DNA of 64,000 bases, taken from positions 124,001 through 188,000 of the forward strand of contig SKCR01007779.1 in the NCBI GenBank assembly GCA_019454045.1. Direction: 5' to 3'. Positions 44,687-55,911 of this stretch are shown piece by piece; position 1 is the stretch's first letter; each line of letters opens with the position of its first letter. The translations under genes were made by a program, and so were the position numbers. This DNA is from Zanthoxylum bungeanum (lineage: Eukaryota; Streptophyta; Magnoliopsida; Sapindales; Rutaceae). Below the pieces are notes generated by a model. That model saw only the letters and a program-made list of their open reading frames with translations. It did not search any database and was not told the origin of the DNA.

Positions 44687-46564
44687 TGATGAGCGGAAAA
44701 TATATCACTATTTATCGCCCATTTAACCTAATATTTTGTATAGTTTCTCGAGTTTTATGAATATTTTGATGTGTTTTGTGTGTTTTGCGGATAAATAAAG
44801 TTTTGGAACTCAATGGAATCAATCAAGACTAAATGTGGAACAAATAAGGGTAAAAACTGGACTTGACATTTGGATTTTGGAGGTTGGAAACGTGAAATGG
44901 CATTCTAACGAAGTACAATTTCGGAAATTTCAACTTTACGTAATTTTCGTATTTTGGCCATAACTTTCTACTCTGATATCGGATTGAGGTGATTCAAGTT
45001 CCAGATTAAAGAAACACAAAGATCTACAACTTTGGCGTTCATAATAATTTCGAATTCGGAAATTTTCATTACTGAAATTGATAAAACAACTGGAAGTGTG
45101 TTATGTGTAATTATTAAAGTCATTTTCAAAACAAAAAATAAAAAATAAAAATGAAAATTGTCAAACTTCCACCAAACATGCAAGCATGTTTGGTGGAGGA
45201 TTTGGTGCCATGTTTGGTGGAGAAATTAGTGGAGAAATTGGTGGAGAAATTAGTGAAGGTAAAATTTTGCTTATAAATACCAAGCCATTTCATTTGTAAA
45301 ATTCATACATTCTTCCGTGGATTTCCTAAAGAAAACTAAGAAGATTGTATCTTGTTTGTTTATTTACAGCTTTTTATATTTAATTTTTATTTTACGCAAT
45401 AGTTCTTTCTTTATTTTACTTTTCATTATGGGGAGGTAACTCCCCTCTGCTGGGGTGAATGGTAAAGCTTTTAATACTAATATTTAGATTAATCTCCCTT
45501 AATTATAATATATAAACTATTTTAAAACCTGACTTAATGAGATACCGCCTTTATGGTCGGTTGGACTTAATTAAATTGATTTTAACATGAATAAATTGGA
45601 TACCGCCTTTATGGTCGGTTAGAATTAATTATAAATCTGACTTAATCAGGATACCTCCTATATGGTCGGTTGGTAATGTCCTGCAAAGTTTATATATTAT
45701 AATAAGTGAGATATCTAAATTAGAAGTAATAAAAGTGGATCCTCTAACCCCCAACATTTTCTTTATTGCTTTAATTAACTTTTTAATTTCCAAACTTTAC
45801 TTTATGTCATTTTCTTTATTTATGTCTTTACTAGTCATAGATATGTGTTATAACTAAATATCATATCTGGGGTTGTGATGAATTCTAATATCACCGGTTT
45901 ATAAGGGGTTATTTTATAATTTGGGTAATATAAAGGTTTATTTATTAAGTCTTAAGCTTAATGCTTCTTTTTAATTAGTCATTAATAAGATTGATCTTGT
46001 AAACTTAAAATAAACTTGACGAAGGAATTTTAGGTTTCAGCCTTAGACTCAATAGCTCACGATCTCACCTTGGGGCATGGTGACCTTTAGGTATATTTCC
46101 TTACATGATAGACATATACCTGTCGGGCGGGGGTAGCCACAATTGGAACTTAAATTTAATGAATTCATGTATCTTGGTTAACATATACATATGATTAATT
46201 GGGTTATTTGGGTGCTTGCATATGACCATCGACAGAAGCTTTGCATAATTTCGTGTTCCAGATTAATAAACTGATATATTGCACAAACATGAGATAACCA
46301 CTTCATCTTTAAAATATATTGGAAGGATTCACAACCCTAGATAGTTTTATAATATTGAATTTTCCTTTAATTTACATTCGCACTATTTTATTTACTTGTT
46401 TTAGTTTAAAATCACCATCCAATCAACAATCAATCTATTAGATACTCGTAAACATTTGGCTTCATAAATTAATAGGTTAGGTATTAAGTCTTCGTGGGAT
46501 CGATACATTTTATACTACTTGAACGATACGTGCGCTTGCATAACATGTGTGATTTCACCGATCA
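44687..46564 (+). repeat. element A 3' LTR
   Basis: 1878 bp, from TGATGAGCGGAAAATATATC to CACCGATCA. The TATA box is at 45272-45278. Three minisatellite units with ACCGCCTTTATGGTCGGTT-like sequence lie at 45540-45675. It is followed by GCTCA, the right target duplication of element A. Confidence 0.88.
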
Positions 46565-46569
46565 GCTCA
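46565..46569. other. target-site duplication of element A, right
   Basis: GCTCA follows the end of the last A LTR (CACCGATCA) and equals 10998-11002. Confidence 0.8.
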
Positions 46570-46725
46570 TCTAGATCAGCTGAATAAAGATCCTTGCTCA
46601 TTTTCTCTATAAAAAATTCATCTATGTTTGTATTATCTGTCTTGATGTCACTTTCTTCATCCATTGTATTCCCAAATCCTGACCTAGAAGATGACGATCT
46701 TTGGGTTTGCCATGGCGCTTAAGGA
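46570..46725 (-). other. short open segment of unknown origin
   Basis: The minus strand is open for about 52 codons with ordinary, non-repetitive composition: RSSSSRSGFGNTMDEESDIK, then NIDEFFIEKMSKDLYSADLD. It ends against the target duplication of element A on one side and the LOG fragment of element D on the other. It could be a piece of a host exon or of a transposase. I do not recognise it. Confidence 0.4.
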
Positions 46726-46732
46726 GAATATC

Positions 46733-46988
46733 ATTGGACTACATAATGTAGATCATTTTTTTCGATTTTCTTTTAGTATTTCTTGAGGATGCTAAAAGAC
46801 TCGGGTTTATTTTGAAATTGGTAAAAGATATTGTTCTTACTGCAAGAAAAACTAATAAATTAATCAATCAACTGTTAGTCTATGAACCAAGAATCGACCC
46901 AGTTCTTTCCAAGTTGGATTGGTCAAATAACGATCATGGTAAAAAGCGTAGAGTGAATTTGAATCTTAATCTGTTACTTTTTTGTTAA
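46733..46988 (+). pseudogene. captured LOG-type gene, copy 4, C-terminal third
   Basis: It starts at IGLHNVDHF (counterpart of IGLFNIDGF). After one inserted base near 46763 it reads DFLLVFLEDAKRLGF, VKDIVLTARKTNKLINQLLV, YEPRIDPVLSKLDW and HGKKRRVNLNLNL, extended by four residues to TAA at 46986-46988. It differs from copies 1-3 at many bases but keeps the protein pattern, including the basic cluster and the L-x-L-x-L tail. The motif-bearing part of the enzyme is missing. Confidence 0.85.
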
Positions 46989-48304
46989 ACAGTAGTGTTG
47001 TTAATTCAATTGTATTTTCCACACTAACCAGATGATGTCTTCTAAACTCTACTTCTTCTTATTTAGACATTGAAGACAATATCTCAATTTGGTTAGGGGG
47101 AATGGTTGAATAAATAGTTTTTGTTTGTGTCTTTTTTTTTCTTAAAAAAATATTTTTGTTGTTTTTTTTGTAAAAAAAATAAAAAATTATGTTGTTTTTG
47201 CTTTGTTGTTGTTTTGTTTGTAAAAAAAAAAAAAAATTTGTGTTTATGTTCTTTTATGTTTTTATTCAAAAAAACAACACACAAACCAACAATAAATTTT
47301 TGACTAATCAAATGAAATTTTTGTTCAGATATGGCAGTGTAAGGAGTTTTCGCTCTTGAAACGCATCTTAATGTATTTCGTAACAAATTATTTTTTTTCT
47401 TTTTGAATCATTCAAATTTATGAATTCTTCATAATATTGAATAAGTTTGATTTCCATATGCTCATTTGACATGTATTATCAACATACACGGTAACATATG
47501 ATCGTGGGTTGTAAGTGAAAATTTTGTAATATTCAGTTCTCTAGTTTGTTGGAGGTAGCACTTAAAGGCAGTTGAATTTTTATTATTTAATTAAAAACTA
47601 ACCAAACTTTTTCTTAGTAACCAGACATCTTACCTCAGCAAGAAGTGATTATTCATGTAAAATAGTAAGACTTGAGTCAGCAAGCAGTGATTGTTCGTGT
47701 AAAACGGTAGAGCTTGAGTTGGTTTAAAAAAAATTGTAAATAAGTTAGATTTTATAGCCTCTCTAACTCGAGCAATTAAGTATGTATGAGTGTTTTAACA
47801 TTTAGTGCCCTAAGGCCAATTGGCATGAGAATCACTGACTCAAAAATCTTTACATGAGTTAAGGAGAAAAGCTCAAGGAAATCATATACTTTTTTCTTTA
47901 ACATCTAAGATCCGAGCAATTAAGTATGTATGTGTGTCTTAACACCAAGTGTCCTAAAGCCAACTGGTTCGGGAGTCACTAGCCCAAAGCTCGCTACAAG
48001 GATTGATGATGTATTATTAATTTTTTTTTTACATATAAATAAATTGTCACTGCTAAAAAGGTGTAAGTTTTGATATAACTTTAGAAGAAAAATATTACTT
48101 TTTTTTTAACAAGACCTATGTATATTATGGGCACAATAAATTGATTGATACTTTGTCTCATGTGTGTATGGAAGAAGGGTAAATAGTACATAATGATTTG
48201 CTTATTTGAAAGAAAGAAAGAAAATAATTACTAACTTGGATAAGATTTTTTCTTTTAAATTTTCGCTTATATTATTATGGACTAGTAATAAGTTATTGGG
48301 GGTG
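46989..48304 (+). other. element D 3' untranslated region
   Basis: No gene is supported. It resembles A and C in the order palindrome, purine tract, T/A-rich stretch (47120-47300), GTAACAAATTA, the repeat with CCCTAAGGCCAATTGGCATG (near 47810) and its second copy CCTAAAGCCAACTGG (near 47950). The 120-bp block shared by A, B and C is not recognisable. Confidence 0.7.
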
Positions 48305-48695
48305 TGATAAACATTAAAAAATGCATATTTAATAAAATATAAATTAATCATTTTATACTTGTAATTTTGTTAATCCCTATTAATTTATCACATGTGTGAA
48401 ATAATAATTAAATTTATATTTTATATATTTTATTATAATTTTTATTTATTGTGTAGGTAAAATACTGCTTCAGATGCTCAATATGAAAATGGATATGAAA
48501 TCTGAATTCCAAGACCTAGAAACCCAAAAGAGCGTGACAGCTAGATTCAAATTGGACTTGGAAAATGTTCACCGTGTTTAGATTGGCGACAAAATGAGCT
48601 TATGATGTATTTAACTACACATGTATTTTATAAAAAAGAAAATAAAAGCAAAAGCAAAACACAAAAAAATAAAAAATTATATATATAAATATATA
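48305..48695 (+). repeat. element D 3' LTR, left part
   Basis: It starts TGATAAACATTAAAAAATGC right after the polypurine tract and continues for 391 bp until interrupted by the copia LTR at 48696. The remainder is not found in the window. Confidence 0.7.
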
Positions 48696-50447
48696 TGTTT
48701 GGACAGTTGTGGAACCCCTAGGGTCGGATCGTTGCCCCGCACAGCGAAAGTGGGTCTAACCCAAGGATATCAGGGATAGGTGTATTTTAAAATATTTTAA
48801 TGAAAAATACATTCCGATACAAGTCTGTAGGAAAAAACGGAGACCAAATCGGAGTCCAGAAACTCCGGAACGGAGAGAATGAAGTTGTTGTGTTCATAAG
48901 TCCTCGAAGTCGCGACGCAGAGCCTTGGGAGTCGAGACGCTCCAAAGTGCGAGAGCTGAATGTAACAGTATCACGATGCGTAATGGTGAGAGTCGTGACG
49001 CTGGGAGGTCTGATGCTTAGTGTCGCGACGCTGGAAGGTCAGTGACGCGACGCTCCCCTGGGCAGTGAGCATTTTTCAATTTTAAACCAATCCTAAACAC
49101 TTCCAATTTTCTCCTATCATTTCAATACACCTTAAAACTAATTTTAACATCAAAACTAACCACAACACATGTTATACAACTAACATACATGTATTCTAAA
49201 AATATATATGCATTTGTTTGAATGAAAATACAAACCAACTTATTATCCCATTATGAAATGTCTTATGAACAATTCTTGTTCACCCAAAGGTAGTAAAGTG
49301 ATTCTAGTATATTAGCTATAGTTCTAAACTTTAATCTAGAGTTCCAAACTCTTATTAATTGTTCCACCTCCAACATGAACATCTTTGACGTAATTAACAA
49401 GCATATTGTGTTTATATTTCCAAAGCATCTTAACACAATCTATTAGTCTTATTTCAACTTCAAGTTATGTAATCATACATCCAATACATAATTTATCACT
49501 ATATGTCTCACTAAAGAAAAACTCACTAATGAAGAACATAACTTAAGAGAAGTTCAAACTTACCTAATAAGCTTGATGCAAGATCCAATCTACTTTTCCT
49601 TTGTTGAAATGGTTGAAGAACTTCCAAGGATTAGCAAGCTTGAATCCAAGATCCAATCTTGGTTCCAATGTAAGAAAATTTCACTCTAAAATCCAATCTT
49701 GATTCCTCATTGTTGAAATTTTGTAGAGATCTTCCAAAGCTTCTCTAAACACTTCTATTCTTTAGGCCAATTTCTCCAAAAATTGCTTGTATATTCTTAA
49801 GCTTGAATAAAACCATTGCTCAAGCTTGCTATTTATAGCAAAACTTAAGCAATTTTTAATTAATAAAAATTTTAATAAACTTTTATGTGGGTTTAATCTA
49901 ATTTGTCCAAATATGTATAATTAGGTGTGACTAATCTCCATTGTCTACCACTTTGATTTAATCCAATTAAATCAAGACAATGATTAGGAAATGGATTAGT
50001 TCAATGTTTGCCACTTTGATTTAATCCAATTAAATCAAGCCAAAAACACCAATAATTACATACTTGGAATTACCGTAATATCCTCAAATGGTAGAGATAA
50101 TTATGAAATTACGACAAAGACCTTGTGTAAATATTGAATTAATCCAATTAGGTCAAAGTAAATAATCAATGTTATCCAATAACACTTGATTATCTTAGTT
50201 GATAATTATAATATTGAATATTATCTTTTATCAAAATAATCGGCTACCCAAGTGCTCGAGTACACTATATATTGGGACTCTCTAAGTTCAGACACATTCG
50301 TCATATAAGCCTATCTAATATGTACGCAATTCGAACACCTCCAAATTCGTGAAGAACACGAAAGACCTTTATGAACTATACAAGTCGAGATCATCACATA
50401 TGTTTAACGATCCTTCCGTCGTAGGCTATCGAGTTATGCTTAGGAAA

Positions 50448-50455
50448 CATAAAAT
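50448..50455. other. target-site duplication of the hAT element, left
   Basis: CATAAAAT, repeated at 51209-51216. Eight bases is the length typical of hAT elements. Confidence 0.92.
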
Positions 50456-51208
50456 TAGGGGTGGGCGCGGTTCGGTTTGGTTCGGTTTTTGCTAAAAACC
50501 GAACCAAACCATATTTTACGGTTCGGATTTTTTACCTCTCAAACCAAACCATTAAATAACGGTTTGGTTCGGATTGAAAATTTTTTAAACCAGCGGTTTA
50601 TGGATTGGTTCGGTTCGGTTTACGGATTATTATATTTAAAATAAAATTTCATCCACTTAAGTGGAAAAAAACTAGTCTATCCAACAAATGGTATAAAGTT
50701 CTAAGGTGTAAGATGTGACTCCAAGGAACATATGCACTCAATAAAGGATTGAAAAATGAGGCACAATTAATTCTTGTATTTTTTAAAAATTACCTCGAAT
50801 AATAATGCTACCATCATTCTAATTAAGAGACAAATCCAACATCTTACTTTCAAGAATATTGATGCTACCATAAAACAAATAAATTGAAGAATAAAAGTAT
50901 TAACAAATAAATATATTAACAAAAATTTAAGAATAAAAGTATTAACATACTAATAAAAAGAAAACATAGAATAAAATTAAAAGAAAAATACAAAATTTTT
51001 TATAAAAATTTATATTTTTTTAATTATAACGGTTCGGTTCGGTTTAACAGGTGCGGTTCGGATTAGGTCCTGAACCGAACCGTAAACCATTTGGGGTGGG
51101 CCAATCCGAACCGCAAACCGAACCGTTACAAAAAAACCATAAATTCGGTCCGGTTTGGTTCGGTTTGCGATTTGGTTCGGTTCGATCGGTTTTTTTTGCC
51201 CACCCCTA
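50456..51208. mobile_element. non-autonomous hAT element, 753 bp
   Basis: Terminal inverted repeats TAGGGGTGGGC (50456-50466) and GCCCACCCCTA (51198-51208) are perfect over 11 bp and are flanked by the 8-bp duplication CATAAAAT. Both ends carry dense subterminal GGTTCGGTTT/AAACCGAACC repeats (50470-50630 and 51030-51190). The interior is AT-rich and noncoding. It sits inside the copia LTR and has intact ends, so it is younger than that LTR. Confidence 0.95.
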
Positions 51209-52029
51209 CATAAAATACATCGTCAAGTTCTGAGGCGCACATCTCATGTCGACATGACCATGATTCTTTACAACTGATGCGATCCACCCTAGATGATCAA
51301 CTTTGGCCAAAATTTTAAGAATCATAACTTACTTACATGGATACCTAAACCCCTTATGGTACACATACATGCCGACATATTCTATCTTGATTTGTACTTT
51401 ATTAATGAGTGCATCGGTCCACACCCAACGAACATCTAGAGGCAAGACTATGAAAAGTTTCTGACATACATAGCATCAAAGTGTAGAGGATCTCACACAA
51501 AATCAATGTTATCATATAGTCAAAGGATCACATATGATACTCGACTCGAGGAGATTCCTATTGACGGTGATGTGTACTTCCAACTATTAGGAATCACTTG
51601 TTAGTCATTCAATATTCGGTCCAACCAATACCCACACGTCTTTACGAGCTTCTGAAGCTCATTGTACATCGAGTTTAAACCATTGGAACTCCAATTCCGA
51701 TATACGACATGTGATAGTCTTCTAGGTTATAGGAATTCGACCGTATTCCAAAACCAACTACCAGAAATATTTACTTTAAGAATAGTTTACAATAGTAATA
51801 CTTATCCCAATGTCGGACCACCTAGTGTCTAATATTACTATAAGACTATTCTAAGGTCGATGTCATTCTTAACATATTTATACATCAATCTAATATGCAT
51901 AATAATAATACCATTAATAAGGTATGATAAGAAAATGTAGTTATTTTATTAATAAATAATAAAATGTACAATATATTATTTGGATTGGCACTCCAAGCAC
52001 CAACTCCAATGAACTCCCACTTGCTTAGT

Positions 52030-52617
52030 GCCAATCTAGATGGTATCGCAGTCCCATCTCCTCCACATGTTTATCGAATAACTTAGGAGGTAAGACATTG
52101 TAAGTGGGTCTGCTATGTTGTCTAGTCCTTGATCCTTCAAGACCATTATATCTTTTCGTTCAATAATCTCTCTAATTACGCGGTATTTCCTTTCCACGTG
52201 CTTAGACTTGGAATGCACCATCAGCTCCTTAGTCTGCCAAATGACTTCGCTATTATCACAGTACAATGGGATCGAATCCGCAATATTAGACACAACGCCA
52301 AGTTATGTGATAAAATTTCTAATCTATACAGCTTCTTTAGCAGCTTCTGAAGCCGCTATAAATTCTGCCTCAGTGATGGAATCGGCTATTGAGCCTTGCT
52401 TTGAACATCGCAAACTAATCGCACCACCATTAAGGGTAAATATGTATCATGATGTAGATTTTCTATCATCTGGATTTCCTTGGAAGTCGGAGTTTGTATA
52501 ACCCTTAACTTGTAGCTCATCTTCTCCATATATCAGAAACTTATCCATAGTACCCTTAAGATATTTCAGGATATGTTTCACGACTGTCCAATGATAATTA
52601 CTTGGATCATATTGATT
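52030..52617 (-). pseudogene. copia element 2 RNase H region
   Basis: The minus strand has ITEAEFIAASEAA-type text near 52330-52370, YCDNSEVIWQTKE (active-site aspartate region), HSKSKHVERKYRVIREIIER and NIADPLT, the usual C-terminal hallmarks. Several shifts separate them. Confidence 0.82.
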
Positions 52618-53530
52618 TCAGCTAGTCACACTGACGCCGAGACTGATGTCAGGTCTTGTACATAGCATAACATATATTATGCTTCCAATACAAGAAGCAT
52701 ATGGCATGTTAGAAATTCTAACTCTCTTTTCCTCAGTCTGGGGTGTCATTTTCTTCGAAAGATGTATGTCGTACCGGAAAGGTACATTTACTACCTTACA
52801 GTTAATAAAACTGTACCTTTCTAACATTTTATCAATGTACGTCGATTGCAACAACCCTATAAACTTCTTAACTCTATCCTGATAGGGCCTTATACCTAGT
52901 ATATAAGAAGCTTCACCCATATCTTTCATGGAAAAGTTCTTACAAAGGTAGGCTTTCACACTTTGCATCAATCTTATATCATTTCCAATGATAAGGATGT
53001 CATCTACATACAAGACTAGGAAAACTATCATGCTTCCACTCACTTTCTTATAAACACATGGTTCTTCCTCGTTCTTGATATATCTATATAATATAATTAT
53101 CTCATCAAAATGACGATTCCAGCTTCAGGCTGCCTGTTTAAGTTTATAAATAGACTTATGGAGCTTACAAACCAAGTTTGAAGTCTCACTAGATACGAAA
53201 CCCTCTGGTTTTTCCATATAGATATCCTTCTCAATGAATCCATTTAGGAAAGCGGTTTTCACATCCATCTGTCATATCTCATAGTCGTGATATACAACAA
53301 TGGCTAAAATAATCCTAGTGGATTTTAGCATAGCTACTGGTGAAAAAATTTCCTCATAGTCAATCCCAGGACGTTGAGTGTAACATTTCGCTACCAGTCG
53401 TCGCTTTCTTTTCTAAACCCATTTACAACTAATAGGTTTAATTCCTTCAGGAAGTTCAACTAAGTCTCAGACTTGATTCTCATGCATAGAATCCATATTG
53501 GATTTCATGGCTTCCTGCCATTTTCCTAAA
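52618..53530 (-). pseudogene. copia element 2 reverse transcriptase
   Basis: From 53530 the text WQEAMKSNMDSM, LPEGIKPISCKWV, DVKTAFLNGFIEKDIYMEKP and ETSNLVCKLHKSIY can be read through several stops. The frame 53043-52618 is open and contains VLYVDDILIIGND, so the catalytic YVDD is intact here, followed by FSMKDMGEASYILGI and CTRPDISLGV. Stops in the N-terminal half inactivate it. Confidence 0.87.
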
Positions 53531-54611
53531 TCGATATCCAATATTGCTTCTTTATACGTAGTTGGATTTTTTTCCTCTAAGAGGAGAACATCAAGACTCA
53601 CATCAGATGTTAAAAATAATCTCTCAGGAGGCCTTGATATTCTATTCGACTTACCTAGAACATGTGTTGTAGATCTTTTACCTAGTTGGATCTCTGGTTC
53701 CATCTTAGGTTCCTTAATGTTTGGATCAAACTCATCATTTCAATCTCTCTACAATTCCCAATTTCTCTCAAAAATTCCTTTTCAAGAAAAGTGGCAAAAC
53801 GAACATCAAATATATTTCGTTGCTCAGAATCATAGAACTGATATCCCAAGGAATTATCAGGATATCCAACGAACCTACATTTATACCCATTGGGTGCTAG
53901 TTTATCTCGATGCATAACTTTAACGTATGCAGGACAACCCCAAATCTTTAAATACTTAAGACTTAGATTTCTACTGAACCATATCTGATAGAGGGTCATA
54001 GAAATAGTATTTGATGGAACCCTATTAAGTATGTGGGCAACAGTAAGTAAAGCGTAACCCCAAAGGTAATAAGGAAGATCTGTATAGCTCATCATGGATC
54101 ACACCATATTCAATAAAGTACGATTTCTATGCTCAGACACACCATTGTCTTGAGGTGTTTCTGTTGGGCTATATTAGGCAAGAATTCCATTATCCCTTAA
54201 ATAATTTCTGAATTTTTCACTCATGTATTCACCGCCTTGATCGGATCAAAGATATTTGATGAATTTACAGGTTTATTTTTCTACTTTGTTTCGGAATATT
54301 TTGAACTTGTCAAATGTTTCCGACTTATGTCTCATTAAATAGACATATCCATATCTAGACTTATCATCTGTGAAAGTCACGAAGTATGTTGAACCATCAT
54401 GAGCGATATGATTTAATGGACCACACACATCATTGTGTATTGACTCCAATAAATCTCCAACATGGTGTCCAACACCATGAAATGAGGCATTTGTCATCTT
54501 CCATTGGATACATGACTCACAAATCGAATAAACTTCTAAGGTAAGATTTTCAATCAAACCATCCTTTACCAATTTGGATAGACGTCTAACACCTATGAGG
54601 CTCAATATCAT
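53531..54611 (-). pseudogene. copia element 2 integrase
   Basis: The segment 54611-54273 has RRLSKLVKDGLIENL, ICESCIQWKMT (zinc region), LESIHNDVCGPLNH (first core aspartate) and FVTFTDDKSRYGYVYLMRHK (second). After breaks, 54095-53682 has LWGYALLTVAHILNRVPS and LKIWGCPAYVK. The region 54095-54270, where the catalytic glutamate lies, contains stops. Confidence 0.85.
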
Positions 54612-54661
54612 ATGCCATAATTTGGTATTATTTAATTCAGATTTCCTACTTGTATTTTCCT

Positions 54662-55027
54662 CTACATTAAAACATCTCTATATGTTTCCAAATCATAGTG
54701 ACCGTTAGATAAAAAACATTCACATTTCAATAAATTATCTTTATTATATAAACATAAAGCTCCATCTTTAATGTTTATTTTATATCCCTCTTTATCTAAT
54801 ATTGGCAGTGATATTATTTGTCTGATAAGTGAAGGTATATAATAACAGTCATGTAAATCTAATTTACATCCATTGGAGAGATATAGAACAATCATTCCTA
54901 TGGCTTTAACATCCAATGTCTCGTCATTTCCAACACTAAGCTGGATCTCCCTTTTATTCAGCCTTCTTTTAACCCTTATGACCTGCATGGAGTTGCAAAT
55001 ATGAGTAGGACTGCCAGTGTCTGACAC
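54662..55027 (-). pseudogene. copia element 2 aspartic protease
   Basis: The frame shows SDTGSPTHICNS (DTGS active site), then RLNKREIQLSVGNDE, CKLDLHDCYYIPSLIRQIIS and a gag-pre-integrase-like end. It is open for 121 codons but separated by stops from gag and integrase. Confidence 0.82.
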
Positions 55028-55061
55028 CCATCCACTATTTGCATCTCAAGCTAATGAGATG

Positions 55062-55911
55062 TCAATAATAGGAAAAAATACAAAGTGTACCCGAGGGTCT
55101 TGCTTTTCCTTTCAGTTCTGGACAGTCTTTCTTCCAATGTCCAGACTTCTTGCATTGTAGACATTGATCATGAGCTACTTGTGGTTTTGCACCTTTGTGC
55201 TTCTTGGAGTTCTTCTTTGATATCTTCTTCTTCCCCATTTTGATTTTCTTTGACTTACCAGAAGTCTTTGAAGAGCCATCTCCACCATGGAGGTACAAAG
55301 TGGGGTTGCATTCCCTCATATCATGCTCCGTCGTGCGTAACATGTTATGAAGTTCTTCATAGCTGGCTTGTATTGAGTGCATATGGAAGTTTATACAAAG
55401 CCAACATAAGTTCCAAGAAAAGAAGATTGAATCAAATTATGGCCTAGCTGTTCATCAATCACAATGCCATGTCGTTCCAGATATCGGATCTGGTTGATCA
55501 TGTTCAACACATGAATGGTGGCAGCTCATCCATCCTTGAGTTCAGCACAAAATAATTCCTTAGACCTCCAATATATTTCAATCTCTTGATTTGCCTCGAA
55601 CAACTCCTTGAGTGTTCGCATAATGCTCCAAGCATCTGGTACCTCTATGTACTGTCTTAGAAAATCTGGAACCGTCGATCCTAAAATATAGGATTTCACC
55701 TTCAAGTTATCATCCTTCCATTTTTTAAAGTTTCTCGCTCTTCAGGAGTGGAGTCGGGATCGATTTCAACAGACAATTGATTGATAGTTACATATATCAA
55801 CTTTTCAAACTCCAAGACAAGGCGAATGTTCATTTCCCATTGGAAATAGTTCTCGGCTCATTTCAGTTTATTAGAATCCAAAAGTCTTATCAATGGATTT
55901 GCGGCAGCCAT
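55062..55911 (-). pseudogene. copia element 2 Gag
   Basis: The start is ATG at 55911 (MAAANPLIRLLDSNKLK), followed by a TGA, then ENYFQWEMNIRLVLEFEKLI. The C-terminal part, 55382-55062, has a lysine-rich stretch (SGKSKKIKMGKKKISKKNSK) and a CCHC zinc knuckle C-LQ-C-KKSG-H-WKKD-C. It is broken by stops and shifts in the middle. Confidence 0.85.

Larger units (their letters stand above)
11003..46564 (+). mobile_element. compound Athila-like element A carrying LOG genes (tandem, three LTRs)
   Basis: The order is LTR (11003-21992, interrupted by B), internal region 1 (21993-27420), LTR (27421-29176), internal region 2 (29177-44686, interrupted by C), LTR (44687-46564). A single pair of 5-bp duplications, GCTCA, flanks the outermost LTRs. 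The whole therefore behaves as one insertion that became tandem, most simply by unequal recombination between LTRs. Each internal region has gag, protease fused to an integrase tail, an unknown ORF and a LOG-type gene. Reverse transcriptase and the integrase core are absent, so the element was non-autonomous. Confidence 0.82.
46733..48695 (+). mobile_element. 3' end of LOG-carrying element D (diverged relative)
   Basis: The order is LOG C-terminal part, 3' untranslated region with the same landmarks as A and C (palindrome GACATTGAAGACAATATC near 47066, internal polypurine tract, two AAAGCCAACTGG-type repeats), terminal polypurine tract TTATTGGGGGTG (48293-48304) and an LTR starting TGATAAACATT at 48305. 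The LTR is unlike those of A, B and C. The 5' side is lost, and a copia element cuts the LTR at 48696. Confidence 0.8.
48696..52008 (-). repeat. copia element 2, 3' LTR with hAT insertion
   Basis: The plus-strand left end is TGTTTGGACAGTTG. The right end is near 52008, before the minus-strand polypurine tract AAGTGGGAG (52013-52023). Without the hAT element and its duplication the LTR is about 2.55 kb. The exact right end is uncertain because the other LTR is truncated there. Confidence 0.8.

Noticed and set aside
47093..47386. Frames on both strands in the T/A-rich part of element D
   Set aside because: Pure low complexity of F, K and V codons.
48800..49045. 81-codon frame in the copia 2 LTR
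   Set aside because: Its partner LTR (56795-57065) does not keep it open; it is repeat-rich noncoding sequence.
50470..51190. Telomere-like repeats
   Set aside because: The unit is GGTTCGGTTT, not TTTAGGG, and it is explained as hAT subterminal repeats.
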